From positions 5,237,501 through 5,301,500 of the forward strand of contig JADPXZ010000007.1 in assembly GCA_019009955.1 (NCBI GenBank): a stretch of 64,000 nt of DNA, in the 5' to 3' direction. Below, one piece after another: positions 21,206 to 33,261 of this stretch. This DNA comes from Riptortus pedestris (Eukaryota > Arthropoda > Insecta > Hemiptera > Alydidae). The first letter of the stretch is position 1. Each line of letters begins with the position of its first letter. The position numbers were made by a program, and so were the translations under genes. The notes beneath the pieces were generated by a model. That model was not told where the DNA came from, did not search any database, and was given only the letters and a program-made list of their open reading frames with translations.

Positions 21206-21674
21206 GTGGAATAGTTTGGGCGTCTTCTTGCTGTGTGTGGGTGTTTTTGGCCTCGCTGTGGTATATACATTATCGAGCCAATCTAATGCAATAATTAGCA
21301 AAAAGAAAAAGACACTTTGTATAAAAAAGTGGGCAAAGAATATCTCCAAATGAAGAAGGGCTCCTGAAGTTGGGGTATCGTCCTCCAATTCCCAAGGTAA
21401 GTTCGTCCAAGTTCCATCATTTCTCTGCTTATTTACTCCCACTCTTGATATATATAATTATATAACTCCATATTGATACAAATACTCATCATCCCAAGTC
21501 CTTCATTATTATTATTTACTACTGATAATTTTAGGAAATTTCTCTTAAACGAAATGTTATAGTCGTGATGAGATTTTTATCGAATGCCCATCGAACCTAG
21601 GAGCTGATCTGAACGAGGACGACAAGTCGAAATTCAAAAAAAAAAACTAATTATATTTCAGGACTGAACTTTTT

Positions 21675-22184
21675 AGCAGATTTCCCTTAAGGGAAATCAG
21701 CTATTGAGGTCGTACTCATGACGCGATTTTAGAAATGTTTCTTCAAATGTCCAACGATCCTACGAAAATGAGGTCCTATATTTGTCTGTTACCGCTCTAG
21801 TGGTCGCAATTTTTGTTTGATCGTTACCAAACTCGATATTTAGTCGTTTTATGTAAAAAAGAAAGATCAAGTTCATTAACGGCTAAAATCAGACCAGTGG
21901 GAGGGGGGATTTTCGTAATATCTCCGTTACAATACGTCGGATCGAAAAATTGTACAGAATCAATCTCATTGCAAATTAAATTTACTATAAATATTGTTAT
22001 ATACATTTATTCTGTATCTTGAATATTAACCGAGATATTTGCGTTTCTATTAAATCTGGACAGCTAACGGACGAGTGTTTCCCACCAAAAGCTAGTTCGG
22101 CCCTTTGCCGTAACTGTTTGGCTCTCGTGAATTTTCTCTATTGTAAAACTTGACGTGGGAAATCTGCTTAGTTTACGCACGGAC
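21675..22184 (+). mobile_element. HINE-like element, short full-length copy (510 bp)
   Basis: 5' AGCAGATTTCCCTTAAGGG with the palindrome GATTTCCCTTAAGGGAAATC intact. The (TA)n core is missing (GTCCTATATTTGTCTG). 3' GGGAAATCTGCTTAGTTTACG with most of the terminal stem deleted, then CACGGAC and TTTTT. Confidence 0.7.
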
Positions 22185-22211
22185 TTTTTGATAAAATGTT
22201 TAGTTTTGTAC

Positions 22212-22395
22212 CAGTAAAGTAAAGTAAGAAGACCGACTTACTAGTTTTGAATCTGAGCTAAACATCTGAGATGATAATGGCAAAATTTTTACTGCCTTAA
22301 TATATACACGAGATGTCCAAACTCTAATTTGTAGTCTAGCTAATAATAATAATGTTTCTGAATTCGGATTGTGCTGGGCTAATTTAATTTTAATA
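22212..22395. repeat. Second copy of the unclassified dispersed repeat
   Basis: Matches 1856-2030 in the hnRNP K intron, in the same orientation: GAGATGATAATGGCAAAA, TTTACTGCCTTAATATATAC and TTTTAATAAA. Confidence 0.7.
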
Positions 22396-23529
22396 AAGAA
22401 GTTTGTTTCTAACTGTATTGTCAGAGATATCAGAGGTCAAATTGGTAAAAAACTAAACGTTTTATAAAAATGTTCAGATTGAGTAGCATCGAAACACAAT
22501 CCGTTTTTTGCAATTTAGAATATCTTTGTGATGAAGAATTATTGTAGAGATTCGAAAATGAAATGAAGAGATTTGCAGTTTACTAAATATAGAAATTTTT
22601 CTCGAGTTTGAGTGTCAAAATCTATTCTTGGGATAGTGGGGCAATAAAATAAGAAAATGTTGTTAGTTATTCTCATTAAATGCTCTTAGTTCTTCCTTCG
22701 AATCTGCTTATTCTCGGCTCAACGGAAATTCATTGCTCTTTCCAATGACAAACTCAGATATTGGAATAATTTCTCGAGTTACGGCTTGTTATACGGGACA
22801 ATACATCTGCAAAATCCCCAAAATTCTACTAGCCCCAAATGGAATGAGAATGAGAGCAGAGCAGATATAAACTTTTCTGTTGGAAATCGGCTCTAGAATC
22901 ATGTTCGGTGTAAATTTGGTATTTTGAAATATGTCCGTGATTTCTTTTCTTGCTTATGTTCAAAGCTTATAACATATGTTTTGGGTAAGTATTGCCCTGC
23001 CAATAAAGACGACATTCCATTTACTCCAATTTGCAAAAATGAAATATTCCTTCTACTCCAAAATCGAGTGTGTGTTTATCAACATGCGCTCATCAAAAAT
23101 GACTGTTTTTTCGTTTATAATTTTGTTTTTGTTATGCAATGCACAATTTATTTTTCAACAACCTTCACTGCTTTTTGTCATCTGTCATAACAAAAAGACT
23201 GTCTTTTGTGTCATATCCACGATTGTTTGCGCGTCTAGTTCGTGCACAGTCTGTTTTAAGATCATTTTTATATAATGTAAACAAATTACTTGTTAATATC
23301 TGTCGATGGAATGGGATTGAACCTTATCTGTATTCAGCCAACCTTCTTCAAAACATTTGACAAACGACAACACATATTTATTCCCAATCATTTGGAAAGA
23401 AACAAATTTTAAAAATAAATCCGATCTCATAATTTATGACTGACAAATCAATAGATGCAAAGTTCAAAGTAATTTAGACAATATAGAGAAATATTCACTA
23501 ACATCCAGTCGCTTCCAATTTTTAGTAGA
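22396..23529. other. Unassigned intergenic sequence
   Basis: AT-rich DNA with scattered short open frames of no recognisable family and no transposon ends. It is one of the few intervals here not obviously made of the two rolling-circle families. Confidence 0.5.
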
Positions 23530-24000
23530 TTGAAAATTCCTAATATCTCTGTTGTCATGTGTCGGATCAAAAAATTGTATAGGACCAATCTTATTGCAAA
23601 TGTAATGATCTATAAATGTTGTTACGTATGTATTTTCACTATTTCGATTATTAACCGTGATATTTGCATTTTTTTAGTTTTTGGCCTTGAGCAAAGCCCC
23701 ACTCCCACTCGTACGAGCAAAGCCCCACTCCCACTCGTACGAGCAAAGCCCCACTCCCACTCGTACGAGCAAAGCCCCACTCCCACTCGTACGAGCAAAG
23801 CCCCACTCCCACTCGTACGAGCAAAGCCCCACTCCCACTCGTACGAGCAAAGCCCCACTCCCACTCGTACGAGCAAAGCCCCACTCCCACTCGTACGAGC
23901 AAAGCCCCACTCCCACTCGTACGAGCAAAGCCCCACTCCCACTCGTACTCGTGTTATATTATAAAGTACTTTATTTGAATCCTAAAACCCGAAATATTGT
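23530..24000 (+). repeat. HINE-like fragment containing a satellite expansion
   Basis: CTAATATCTCTGTTGTCATG, ATAGGACCAATCTTATTGC and GTGATATTTGCATTTTTTAG lead into GAGCAAAGCCCCACTCCCAC. This last segment is amplified tenfold, after which ACTCGTGTTATATTATAAAG and AAATATTGTTCTCATTGAAC continue the family order. Confidence 0.7.
23689..23945. repeat. 26-bp satellite born inside a HINE-like copy
   Basis: Ten essentially identical copies of a 26-bp unit (GAGCAAAGCCCCACTCCCAC, then TCGTAC). The unit corresponds to a single-copy segment of the surrounding family (GAGTAAAGCCCCACTCCTAC, TCGTGT). Open frames on both strands are artefacts. There are no spacers, so it is not a CRISPR array. Confidence 0.95.
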
Positions 24001-24179
24001 TCTCATTGAACTTTTACGTCAAATACAGTTCTTGGTTTGTAAATATTTTGAAGAAGGGTTATGCATGTGCGAGAGTATTGCATCGATTCTAAGGTTTTGG
24101 AGATTTGCATTTTATAACATTTTGTTTATTTTGTATCCATTCATGGGGGGGGGGGCATAATTGATGACTATCAAGTTTT

Positions 24180-24449
24180 AGCTGATGTCCCTAAAGGGAA
24201 CTCAGCTATTGACATTGTACTCATGATGCTATTTCCCTGTTACCACTCTACATTTAAACGTTACCAGACTCGATATATAAGCATTTTATCTAAAACCAAA
24301 GAGCAAGTTCATTTATTTTTGAAATGGGACAGGGGATTGGCGTTTTAGAATGAGGCATTTCGAAAATTCCAAATATCTCCTTTATTATACGTCGGATTGA
24401 AAAATTGTATAGAACCAATCTCATTGCAAATTCAATCGTCTATAAATAT

Positions 24450-24514
<65 letters not shown>

Positions 24515-24600
24515 CATACACACACACATACATACATACTTTCTCTATCATGAATATTAATCGAGATATTTGAATTTCAAGAATGTTTATTTAGTTTATA
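24180..24600 (+). mobile_element. HINE-like element, partial
   Basis: 5' AGCTGATGTCCCTAAAGGG, ACTCAGCTATTGACATTGTA, TTACCAGACTCGATAT, AAATATCTCCTTTATTATAC. A long (TA)n then (CA)n tract lies at 24450-24535. The 3' terminus is absent. Confidence 0.58.
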
Positions 24601-24705
24601 CCATACTCGATATTTTACCATTTCAGTCAACACTAAAGATCATATTTGTCATTGTCTAAAATTGGGCCTGGAATGTGGCGGTTTTGAGAGGGGGCGAATT
24701 AGAAA

Positions 24706-25110
24706 ATTCCAAATATCTCCGTTATTATGAGTCTGAGAGTAAAATGTTATAGAACCAATCTTGTTGAACTATTGATGCTCTACAATTGTTGTTATATGCA
24801 CTTTTGCTCTATCATGAATATTAACCGAGATATTAGCGTTATTCTTAGTTTAAAGTGGCACACGGTTAGTATCTCATACCCAACTATTTATTTTAGTCTA
24901 TTCATAACAAAAATTCCAAATATCTCTGTTATTATAAATCTGAGAGCAAAATGTTATAGAACCAATCTTGTTGAACTATTGATGCTCTACAATTGTTGTT
25001 ATATGCACTTTTTCTCTATCGTAAATATTAACCGAGATATTAGCGTTTTTCTTAGTTTAAAGTGTTGCATAAGGTTACCATCTCAGTCCTAATCTATTTA
25101 GGCTATTCCT
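24706..25110 (+). repeat. 207-bp tandem duplication of a HINE-related segment
   Basis: Two copies start at about 24706 and 24913: ATTCCAAATATCTCC, GAGAGTAAAATGTTATAGAA, CCAATCTTGTTGAACTATTG and ACCGAGATATTAGCG. Related copies lie at 58644-58950 (direct) and 59395-59680 (inverted). 25111-25555 shows nothing recognisable. Confidence 0.75.
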
Positions 25111-25555
25111 AACAAAAATAATACATTGAAAAGGAATTTCTGAAACGATTTACCGCTCAAGTTTGATTCTCGAGTTGCACGAGCTATCCGACAAAATTTC
25201 ACGATGTAAGTTGCAAAATGTTATATTTTTGTGAGCAGTTAGTTTAGAGCCTCTGACGCTCCTTTAGTTAGAATTTCCCTTTGAATCGATGCAATAGTCA
25301 CTGAATAAAGTTTATATTCCATTCTGTAATTTTTGTTCACGTTCACATTCGCAATATATAGGAATAGAAACTGTCGGCAAAACTCCTGACACGCTTTCTT
25401 CCTTTCCCATTGTGACGCATCAATATCTATTCAAGCAGTATTTTTTTTTTAATTTTATTGGTTACACCCAATGGGAAAGTTTTTAAATCGATAAAAGAGC
25501 AGACGTATACCCACCAACGTCCAGGATGAAAGTCTGCCCACATGTCGTTATGGAC

Positions 25556-25925
25556 CCCGCCCACCTGCCAATGAAGGACCCGCCCACCACGACCTGCCAA
25601 TGAAGGACCCTGCCCAATGCAAATGATGGACCCCTACCCACCTGCCAATGAAGGACCCGCCCACCACGACCTGCCAATGAAGGACCCTGCCCAATGCAAA
25701 TGATGGACCCCTACCCACCTGCCAATGAAGGACCCGCCCACCACAACCTGCCAATGAAGGACCCTGCCCAATGCAAATGATGGACCCCTACCCACCTGCC
25801 AATGAAGGACCCGCCCACCACGACCTGCCAATGAAGGACCCTGCCCAATGCAAACGATGGACCCCTTTCCACCTGCCAATGAAGGACCCTGCCCAATGCC
25901 AATGAAGGACCCAGCCCATGATGGA
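25556..25925. repeat. 77-bp compound minisatellite
   Basis: About 4.5 copies with a 77-bp period (for example CACCTGCCAATGAAGG at 25562 and 25639). Each unit is itself made of CTGCCAATGAAGGACC-type sub-repeats and a CAAATGATGGACCCC block. Long - strand frames rich in HWQVGRGPS-type peptides are repeat artefacts. Confidence 0.9.
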
Positions 25926-27539
25926 CCCAGCCCAGTTTCGAGTGGGGGGAGGGCTCCAAGGAAAAAGATACAAGCTCCATTTTCCATGTCCATTCATAGC
26001 TGTGGATTATTAAACCACACGCAATGCTTTAACACAGACACTGCAAGTGATTTCCACCACATACATTTCGAATAAGTGCCTTGCCAATATTATATTCTGT
26101 GATATATGATTAATTGATTTGTAATTGGGAGTCGATAGGACGAGTGGGCCAACGCCCAACCTTTTATTCTCTATCATTATATACATTACAACATTTTCAA
26201 TTTACCTTATTTTGTTTAATTACAAGCAGTATTGTATATGTATTAATTTTAATCCTATTCACTAAGTATTGTTTTTCTATTTTTATCACAAAGAAGAAAT
26301 ATTTAAAGATTGTTATGGATTTACTATTTTTGAATTAGACAAAGACCAGTATTTTACAAGAGATAATGTATAGTAGATAACTCTACTGCCCTCATTCAAA
26401 AATGAGTATTATCTTTATAAACACCTTATATATTTTTAAAGAGGTTTTGTGCTGTTATAAATTGCTTTTGTCATAAGTTGAACCGATTGTGACGAGATAA
26501 AGCTTAGTCATTTTCTCTGAGGGCCTTTAATTTCACTTCTCCACTTTATAACAACAATCTGTTAATAGCTTGTTTTTATAGTTTTTAATAGCTTTTCGAG
26601 GAGCATTAGTTACTCATCAGATATAAATTCATGTTTCGGTGGGGGAGGGGGTAGATGCCCCCAGTTCAGTTATAAGATAAGAGGATACAGCTTTTCTATT
26701 ACAAAGCTGCTATTATTACTGACTAACAGAATTCTGATACTTATTTCTTAACCACTCATTTATATACTACTATTCAATTGGTAAAAAAATTAAATCACCA
26801 TTATTTTTTTTATTTCCATAACGATTTAATAATAGTCTTTAATTATAAATTCTAAAAGTGTTATTTCAGATTATAAAGCGATTTTATTTCCGTTACGGTT
26901 TAATAATTGTCTTAAAATTGGTGGCCTCCTCTTAACCAGTAAGTTGTAATTTCTTGTAAGAAATCGACTAAGCTAATTTAGTGAGTTGAAACTAATGAGG
27001 ACAGTAAAGGTATTCGTATTAAATATGGCATAGTATAGCAGAAAAATCATTCTAGAAATATTTCTACTTGCATCGTAACTATATATATATATATATATGT
27101 TTATAGGCGTTGGTCTGTCATACTTTTTATTGTTATTTATGTATTTTTAAATACTTACTTTATTTTTATGTATGTTGGAGTATTGGGCATATCGGAGAGC
27201 GATAGAACTAACTCACTCTATCTCAACTACTCTTGTTTTTCTTTGCTATGTTTAGATTGTAAGAAAATATCATATCTATTGTTTCGTAAGAAACAATTGT
27301 CTCATCTTATGTACAAAAGGAATATTCGATTTTGAAAAATGTAGATGTTCATTGTTAGATACTAGTCCTATTCGATAATAATTGTGTCAAACTTCATACT
27401 TTACTCATTCATTCCCACTTCAATATAGAAAGTCGATTGCAGCTTAATCCATTTTTGCTATTCACGTTCGACACATAAACCAAAATTTAATAAAACTTAG
27501 TCGAATATTCATAGTCTACTCTATTCGTGAGATGAAGAA
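25926..27539. other. Unassigned intergenic sequence
   Basis: AT-rich, with a G-rich patch at 26638-26652 and a short TA tract near 27082-27100. No gene, RNA or transposon end recognised. Confidence 0.5.
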
Positions 27540-28380
27540 CATGAGCTCTGTTCAAAATTATATATATTTTCCTGTTACCATTCTACCATCCTAAATTTAT
27601 TAACCTCTATAATTAAGAATTTAAACGAAGAATTGAGTTCATTGAAGACTGAAATTAAGGGGGGGGGGATCACAAAATGTTGTGTAACCTATTTTATTTG
27701 GACTTTAAAGTGGCTGCTGCTGTGCCTTCTGTATCTAAAACTACGTTATTTTTTTTTGTCGAGGTGGGAAAAGAATTTATCGAGTGTCTATTTTTAGTTA
27801 TTTTCAAACGAAAAATTTTTGTTTGGGATTAATGCATTTGTCGGAATTCAATTTCCTAACAAAAGTTGTGAAAGTTATATAATTGATGTCAGGGTTATAT
27901 TCACACTATTTGTGAAAATAAACCGTGATATTTTAGAATATTTCCCTCAACGGGAATCATTTACTCGTGATTCGATTTTAGACAAGTTTCCTTCATATAT
28001 ATATATACAGACACACACATTTTTTGTTCGATCGTTACCAAACCCAATATTTAAATTTCATGTAAAAAATAAAGATCGAGTTAGTTAACTGCTGAAATTG
28101 AACCAGACTTCTATGTGTCTTTATAATTATGTGCCGGATTGGAAAATTGTAAAGAACCAATCTTATTGGAAATCAAATGTTCTATAAATGTTGTTATATG
28201 CAATTTTTCTGTCTCGATTATTATAGAGATACTTTCATTTTTTTTTTAGTTTTAATCGTTGAGTAAAGCCCCACTCCTACCTACTCGTGTCATATCAACA
28301 ATAAGCTGTTATATCATGAACCACTTTCTCTGTAGCCTAGTTAACAAATATTGTTCTCATTGAGCACAGACTTTTTTTAA
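27540..28380 (+). repeat. HINE-like element, degraded
   Basis: GATGAAGAACATGAGCTC, a G run at 27660-27668, then a second segment with ATCGTTACCAAACCCAATAT, AATAAAGATCGAGTTAG, AAAGCCCCACTCCTACC and CAATAAGCTGTTATATCATG. It may be two overlapping copies. 28381-29189 after it is AT-rich with a GTGT tract (28827-28848) and nothing else recognised. Confidence 0.5.
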
Positions 28381-29189
28381 TTTGAAATCGAATGAGTAAA
28401 GTAAAAAGTTGTTGCAGAAATGTTGTGCAATAATTTTATAAACACTCTGTAAGAAAATGAAATTTCTAAAGAGAAATCCTATTTTGTGATAAATAAGACT
28501 TTATTGCTCAATTTTGTTGGAATGTATTTCTATTTTTTATATTGTAATATCGAATACGCTTATTTATCTGTGATATATGTGTTTTTTATTGTTAAATAGG
28601 TTTTATACAATTGTTATGTTTAAATATAACTACATGAATTATTATTATTTTTTTTACATGTTATTTAATATTTAGAAACCTCATCGCAGAAATTTGCTTT
28701 GTTAAGTTTCATAGGTATGTTTCGATAATATTCTTATTTTTCATTTGTCGACTATATCGATGTTTTTGATTAATCCTTTATATTTTTTTTGTCTTGGCTT
28801 TATTACGAATGTAATGGGTTAAACATATATGTGTGTGTGTGCGTGCGCGTATTATTGTTGTGCATGCAAAGTATATGTTGTGTTTTGTATTATTGGTAAT
28901 GAAATATTTGTTAATTTCATCGAGGTAAGTATTTAGGCTGCTTGTAGAAGGTTTCCATCTGTCTTCTGCCACCATCGTCGTAAAGAAAAAATGTATGTAG
29001 CTGGTAAGTACTATAAATAAAATAATATTTATCATGTAGAGTTGATATAAAACGGTACATATTGATTTTGCTAACCGTAGATAACAGTATATGTAACCGT
29101 AAATAGTGCTGAACCTGCGACGGCTTCATGACAATTGGCTCTATACAAGGAATCAATGAGCATTAGCACATTTCCATTCAGCTATCGAA

Positions 29190-30300
29190 TCTATATATAA
29201 ACTAAAGATCAAGTTTGTTAATGGCAGAAATTTGACAAGTCGGCGGTGAGAATTTCAGAAAATTTGAAATATCTCTGTTACTGTAAGTTGAATTGAAAAA
29301 TTGTATAGAACCAATCTCATTGCAAATTGAATTACCAATAAATGTTATTGTTATATAGTTCTTTCTCTATCTCAAATATGAACAGATATTTGCATTTTTT
29401 AGTTTCATCCTTCTAGAAAGGTCTCTCTTTGTGATTGCACGTTCTGAATAAGCCAACATATCATGAACCGTCTTATTTCAAGCCCAAATACCAAATATTG
29501 TGTTCAGCAAATTGTTTCCAGATGAGTTGCATGCAAATATGTTCTGACGAGTTTTCGATAAAATTAATATATTCGAATATATTTGAGTACAGTAGAGCGT
29601 CGATTATCCGAACTAATCTTGTCAGACATGGTTCGGATAATCAAAATTTTTATTTATTTTTTGTTTATTTATTTAAACATACGTAGCATGTATGAACATA
29701 GTGAAGAAACGAGTGTTATTAAATACATATGTATAAGTTGTCGAATTGAGCTACATGTACAATACAAATACAGTGTACACCTCACAAAGAACAGTTTGAA
29801 ACTGAAAGTAAGCTATCCACAACCAGTTATATGAACGGAAAGGGTTTCACAGAATCTAATGCAATGAACAAATTAGGTAGTGTATACAGTTCTAAGTAAA
29901 CCAATGCTATTCAACGTAGAAATAATTAATGATGGATTCCGTTATAGACGTTGTGAGAGAAATAATTTTATTCAAAGTAACAATAATTAAAAAAAAAAAA
30001 ACTGGTTCCGATAATCAAACGTTCGGATAATCGATGCTCCACTGTAATTGTTTTTCTTTCCGGTCAAGAATATATCGTTCAGCTTTTAGAGGTCGTGTGT
30101 GTTTAGCTCTGTGAGCTGTTTGTTTACAATTCAGACGCTATCTGTTTGGAGCTTATTAAAATGTAAATCGCCTGAAAGATTTCTCATTGTCATTTGTATT
30201 TATTCGCTGTATTGTATTGCCGGTGGAGTAAAAAGTTAGCAGTATGTAGATTTATCTATTGTTAAACTTCACGCTAGCAAATGCAGACCCGTCTCTGACT
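29190..30300 (+). mobile_element. HINE-like element split by a Tigger-like MITE
   Basis: 29190-29587 runs from AAACTAAAGATCAAGTTTG to ATTCGAATATATTTGAG. After the insertion the family continues with AATTGTTTTTCTTTCCGGTC, TTTACAATTCAGACGC and GTTAAACTTCACGCTAGC. The 3' stem is mutated. Another copy starts directly at 30308. Confidence 0.62.
29590..30044. mobile_element. pogo/Tigger-like MITE (455 bp)
   Basis: The terminal inverted repeats are CAGTAGAGCGTCGATTATCC on the left and, read from the right, CAGTGGAGCATCGATTATCC. Both continue GAAC and are flanked by TA (29588-29589, 30045-30046). CAG-starting ends with GATTATCCGAA and a TA duplication match the Tigger/pogo branch of Tc1/mariner elements. 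A further internal GGTTCGGATAATC copy lies near 29630. There is no transposase frame. Confidence 0.78.
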
Positions 30301-30307
30301 TACTTTT

Positions 30308-30883
30308 AGTAGATCCCTTAAGGGAAATCAGCTATTGAGGTTGCACTCATGACGCGGTTTTCGAAATTTTTCTTCAAATGTCTATCGATCCTACCCAGGA
30401 TATGACGAAAATGAGCTCCGTTCAAAACTATATATATATATTTGTCTGTTACCGCTCTACCGGTCGCAATTTTTGACTTATCATTACCAAATTTGATATA
30501 TAATCGTTTTATACAAAAAGAAAGATCAAGATCGTTAATGGCTGAAATCGGACCAGAGGGAGGGGGGGGTTTAGAGGGGGAGAATTTCAAAAATTCCTAA
30601 TATCTCTGTTATTATGCGTCGGATCGAACAAGTGTATAGAACCAATCTTATTGCAAATGTTCTATAAATTTTGTTTAGTACATTTTTTCACTATCTTGAT
30701 TATTTACTGAGATATTTGCATTTTTTAGTTTTCGGTCTTCAGTAAAGCCCCACTCCTACTCATCTCATATTTTCAATATTCTATTATGTTATGAAGCTTA
30801 AATATCAAATATTGTTCTCATTGAACTTTTACGTTTTGAAAGGTGGAAGTCTGATTAGTTAACGCATCCTCTGCATGACGGAC
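30308..30883 (+). mobile_element. HINE-like element (576 bp)
   Basis: 5' AGTAGATCCCTTAAGGG after TTTT, GAGGTTGCACTCATGACGCG, short TA core (30429-30441), G runs. 3' GTTAACGCATCCTCTGCATGACGGAC and TTTTTT. Confidence 0.66.
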
Positions 30884-31145
30884 TTTTTTAATGTGTGGGC
30901 TAAGAACCTCCTTTCAGTATAATTATTTAAAATTGTTATCTATTACCCAAACTAAGAGCTCTGTTCTTCGGGAAATTTTACTCGGATTCAGAAATATACA
31001 AAAATCTCTGTGACGGATGCATAAAACTAAGCAGTTTTGCTATGTGCTGGTACAACCTGCTGTCATCCCATCTCACCCATGTTCTCTATTTCTTTGTAAA
31101 TAAAACCGATGAGAAATGGGAGGGGGATTCTTGGAATAAAAGTGG

Positions 31146-32080
31146 ATTATGATATAGCAGCTTGCTTATTGTTAATATGACACGAGTAGGAGTGGGCCTT
31201 TACTCAAGGATGAGAACTTAAAAATGCAAATATTTCTGTTAATTTTAATGATAATAAATGTATATAATAATATTTATAGTACATTTTATGTGCTATAGGA
31301 TTTTTTGACCCGACGTATAATAAGAGAGATCATTCAAATTCCCCTCCCACTGGTTCAATTTCAACCATTAACAAACTTGTTCTTTAGTTCTCCATGAACC
31401 TCTTACATATCGAGCTTGGTTACAATCAAAAAAGTCTGTGGCGCAGGGGCTGCGTAAACTAAGCACATTTCCCTCGTGAAGTTATACAATAGAGAAATCT
31501 ACGTGAATTAATACAAACAGAAATAAGAAATGTTTCATCCAATTTCAATAACCTGCTGACAGGAAACGTTAGGTTAGAAATGTAAACAAACGGGTCTGCC
31601 CGCTTCACACCAGAAAGAAAAACAATTACTGAAATATATCAGAATATAACATATTAATTTCATAGAGAACTATTTAATATATCTAGTACTGTAATTAATA
31701 ATGAGTCAGAATAATTGTTATCTGAATCAATCAAATTTTAGTAGTCCAAAACCTTAAGAGGGGGGGAGGGTCACGGGGACATATTTGCATGTATCTTATA
31801 TAATAAAGGTCTCTTGAATATAATTTTTGGTATTTAATCTTCCAATAATGTGATTTATTATGTAGCAAAGTATTGTTTATGTAACATGAGTAGAAGTGGT
31901 GGTTTGCTGAAAACTGAAAAAGTCCATCACTCAGGGGCTGCGTAAACTAAGCAGATTTCCCACGTGAAGTTTAACAATAGAGAAATTACACGAGAGCCAA
32001 GAGTTAAGGAAACGACCAAACTAGCTTCATCCAGGAATATTGTATGACTCTGATGTTTTAGTGCCAGATGAATCGATGTT
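31146..32080 (-). repeat. HINE-like fragments (reverse) with two 3' termini
   Basis: Reverse-oriented interiors (AGCTTGCTTATTG, GGAGTGGGCCTTTACTCAAG) and two 3' termini: AAGTCTGTGGCGCAGGGGC at 31430 and AAGTCCATCACTCAGGGGC at 31921, each continuing CTGCGTAAACTAAGCA. At least three partial copies are joined here. Confidence 0.6.
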
Positions 32081-32084
32081 ATCA

Positions 32085-32207
32085 TATTTTCCTTAAGGGA
32101 AATCAGCTATTGAGGTCTTACTCATGACGCGATTTGAGAAATATTTCTTCAAATTTCCATCGATGTTCCTAGTCAGGAGATGACGAAAATGAGGACCGTT
32201 CAAAATT

Positions 32208-32259
<52 letters not shown>

Positions 32260-33261
32260 TAGCTGACCCGGCAGACGTTGTCCTGCATGATATATCAAGC
32301 GATTAGGATTTAAATTTTATAATATTATGTTGAAAAAAAATCTTCTTTTAATAACGCAAAAAACAACATTAGTTATGTGCACGTTTGCCTAAAAACAAAT
32401 AGTAAATAAAATATAGCCAATAATTTGGTACGCAAAAAGATAAGGAAAACTGAGAGAAGGAAAAGAAGACGTTTTAGTTCTATGATTATCTGCTAGACTG
32501 AGCACTACACGACCTTAAAAACAAACTGTTGTAGACCAATAATTGAAATAAATCAAAACCCTCAACAATACTAATGAAAATACATAAATATAAATAAATA
32601 AAATAAAATAATTGAAACATTCAAATCAAAGTAAAATAAATTTGGACATTAATTAACAATGTCTGAGAGTGAAAAACCTCTCGCAGCTAGAAACATCTAT
32701 ATTTAGATGACATACTTAAACTCTGAGGACATGCATTAAGATAAACATATTAAAATTCATTACATTTCCAATAACCTCGCCCTTCGCCCTTCGACCGGAG
32801 ACCTGCTCCATCTGCCTGGCCGATCTGCGGCGCTAAACCATCCGGGGGCGTCACTCGAACGCGTATTTAAAAATCCAATCAAATCGGTCCATCCGTCTAG
32901 GAGGAGTTCAGTGACATACACACGTACGCTAGAATTATATATATAAAGATAGAGGTGTATTAGCCTGTTAACGCTCTAGCGGTCGCAATTTTCGCTCGAT
33001 CGTTACCAAACTCCGTATTTAAACGTTTCACGTTAAAAGACGTATCATGTACTTCAACGGCTGGAATCGGATCATTGGGAGGGGGTATTTAGAGGGGAGG
33101 ATTTTCGAAATATCTCCGTTAGTTTGGGTTTCATCGAAATTTTGTATAGAACAAATCTTTTTGCAAATTAAAAGATCTATAAACGTTGTCATGTACTTTT
33201 TTTTCACTGTCTTTAATATTAACCGAGATATCGGCGTTTTTTAGTTTTCGGCCTTCAGTAA
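32085..33261 (+). mobile_element. HINE-like element with a Helitron in its TA core
   Basis: The left half ends GTTCAAAATTTGATATATAT and a (TA)n tract (32211-32257). The Helitron at 32259-32949 follows. The right half starts TTAGCCTGTTAACGCTCTAG, CGGTCGCAATT and runs to TTTTCGGCCTTCAGTAAAC, where the chimeric Helitron fragment begins. Confidence 0.7.
32259..32949 (-). mobile_element. Non-autonomous Helitron, family B (691 bp)
   Basis: The - strand 5' end is A|TCTTTATATATATAATTC, TAGCGTACGTGTGTATGTCA. The 3' end is GCAGGACAACGTCTGCCGGG, TCAGCTAG|T (GCAG/CTGC stem, then CTAG). Its CTGAACTCCTCCTAGACGGA block is the family-B 5' signature. No Rep/helicase. Confidence 0.8.

Noticed and set aside
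21300..21402. Possible exon ending at the strong donor CCCAAG|GTAAGT
   Set aside because: No convincing acceptor or recognisable peptide in any frame; it may be a chance donor.
23622..24160. Open frames of 83-159 codons on both strands
   Set aside because: Shadows of the 26-bp satellite; peptides are simple repeats.
25483..25997. - strand frames rich in Gly/His/Trp
   Set aside because: Shadows of the 77-bp minisatellite.
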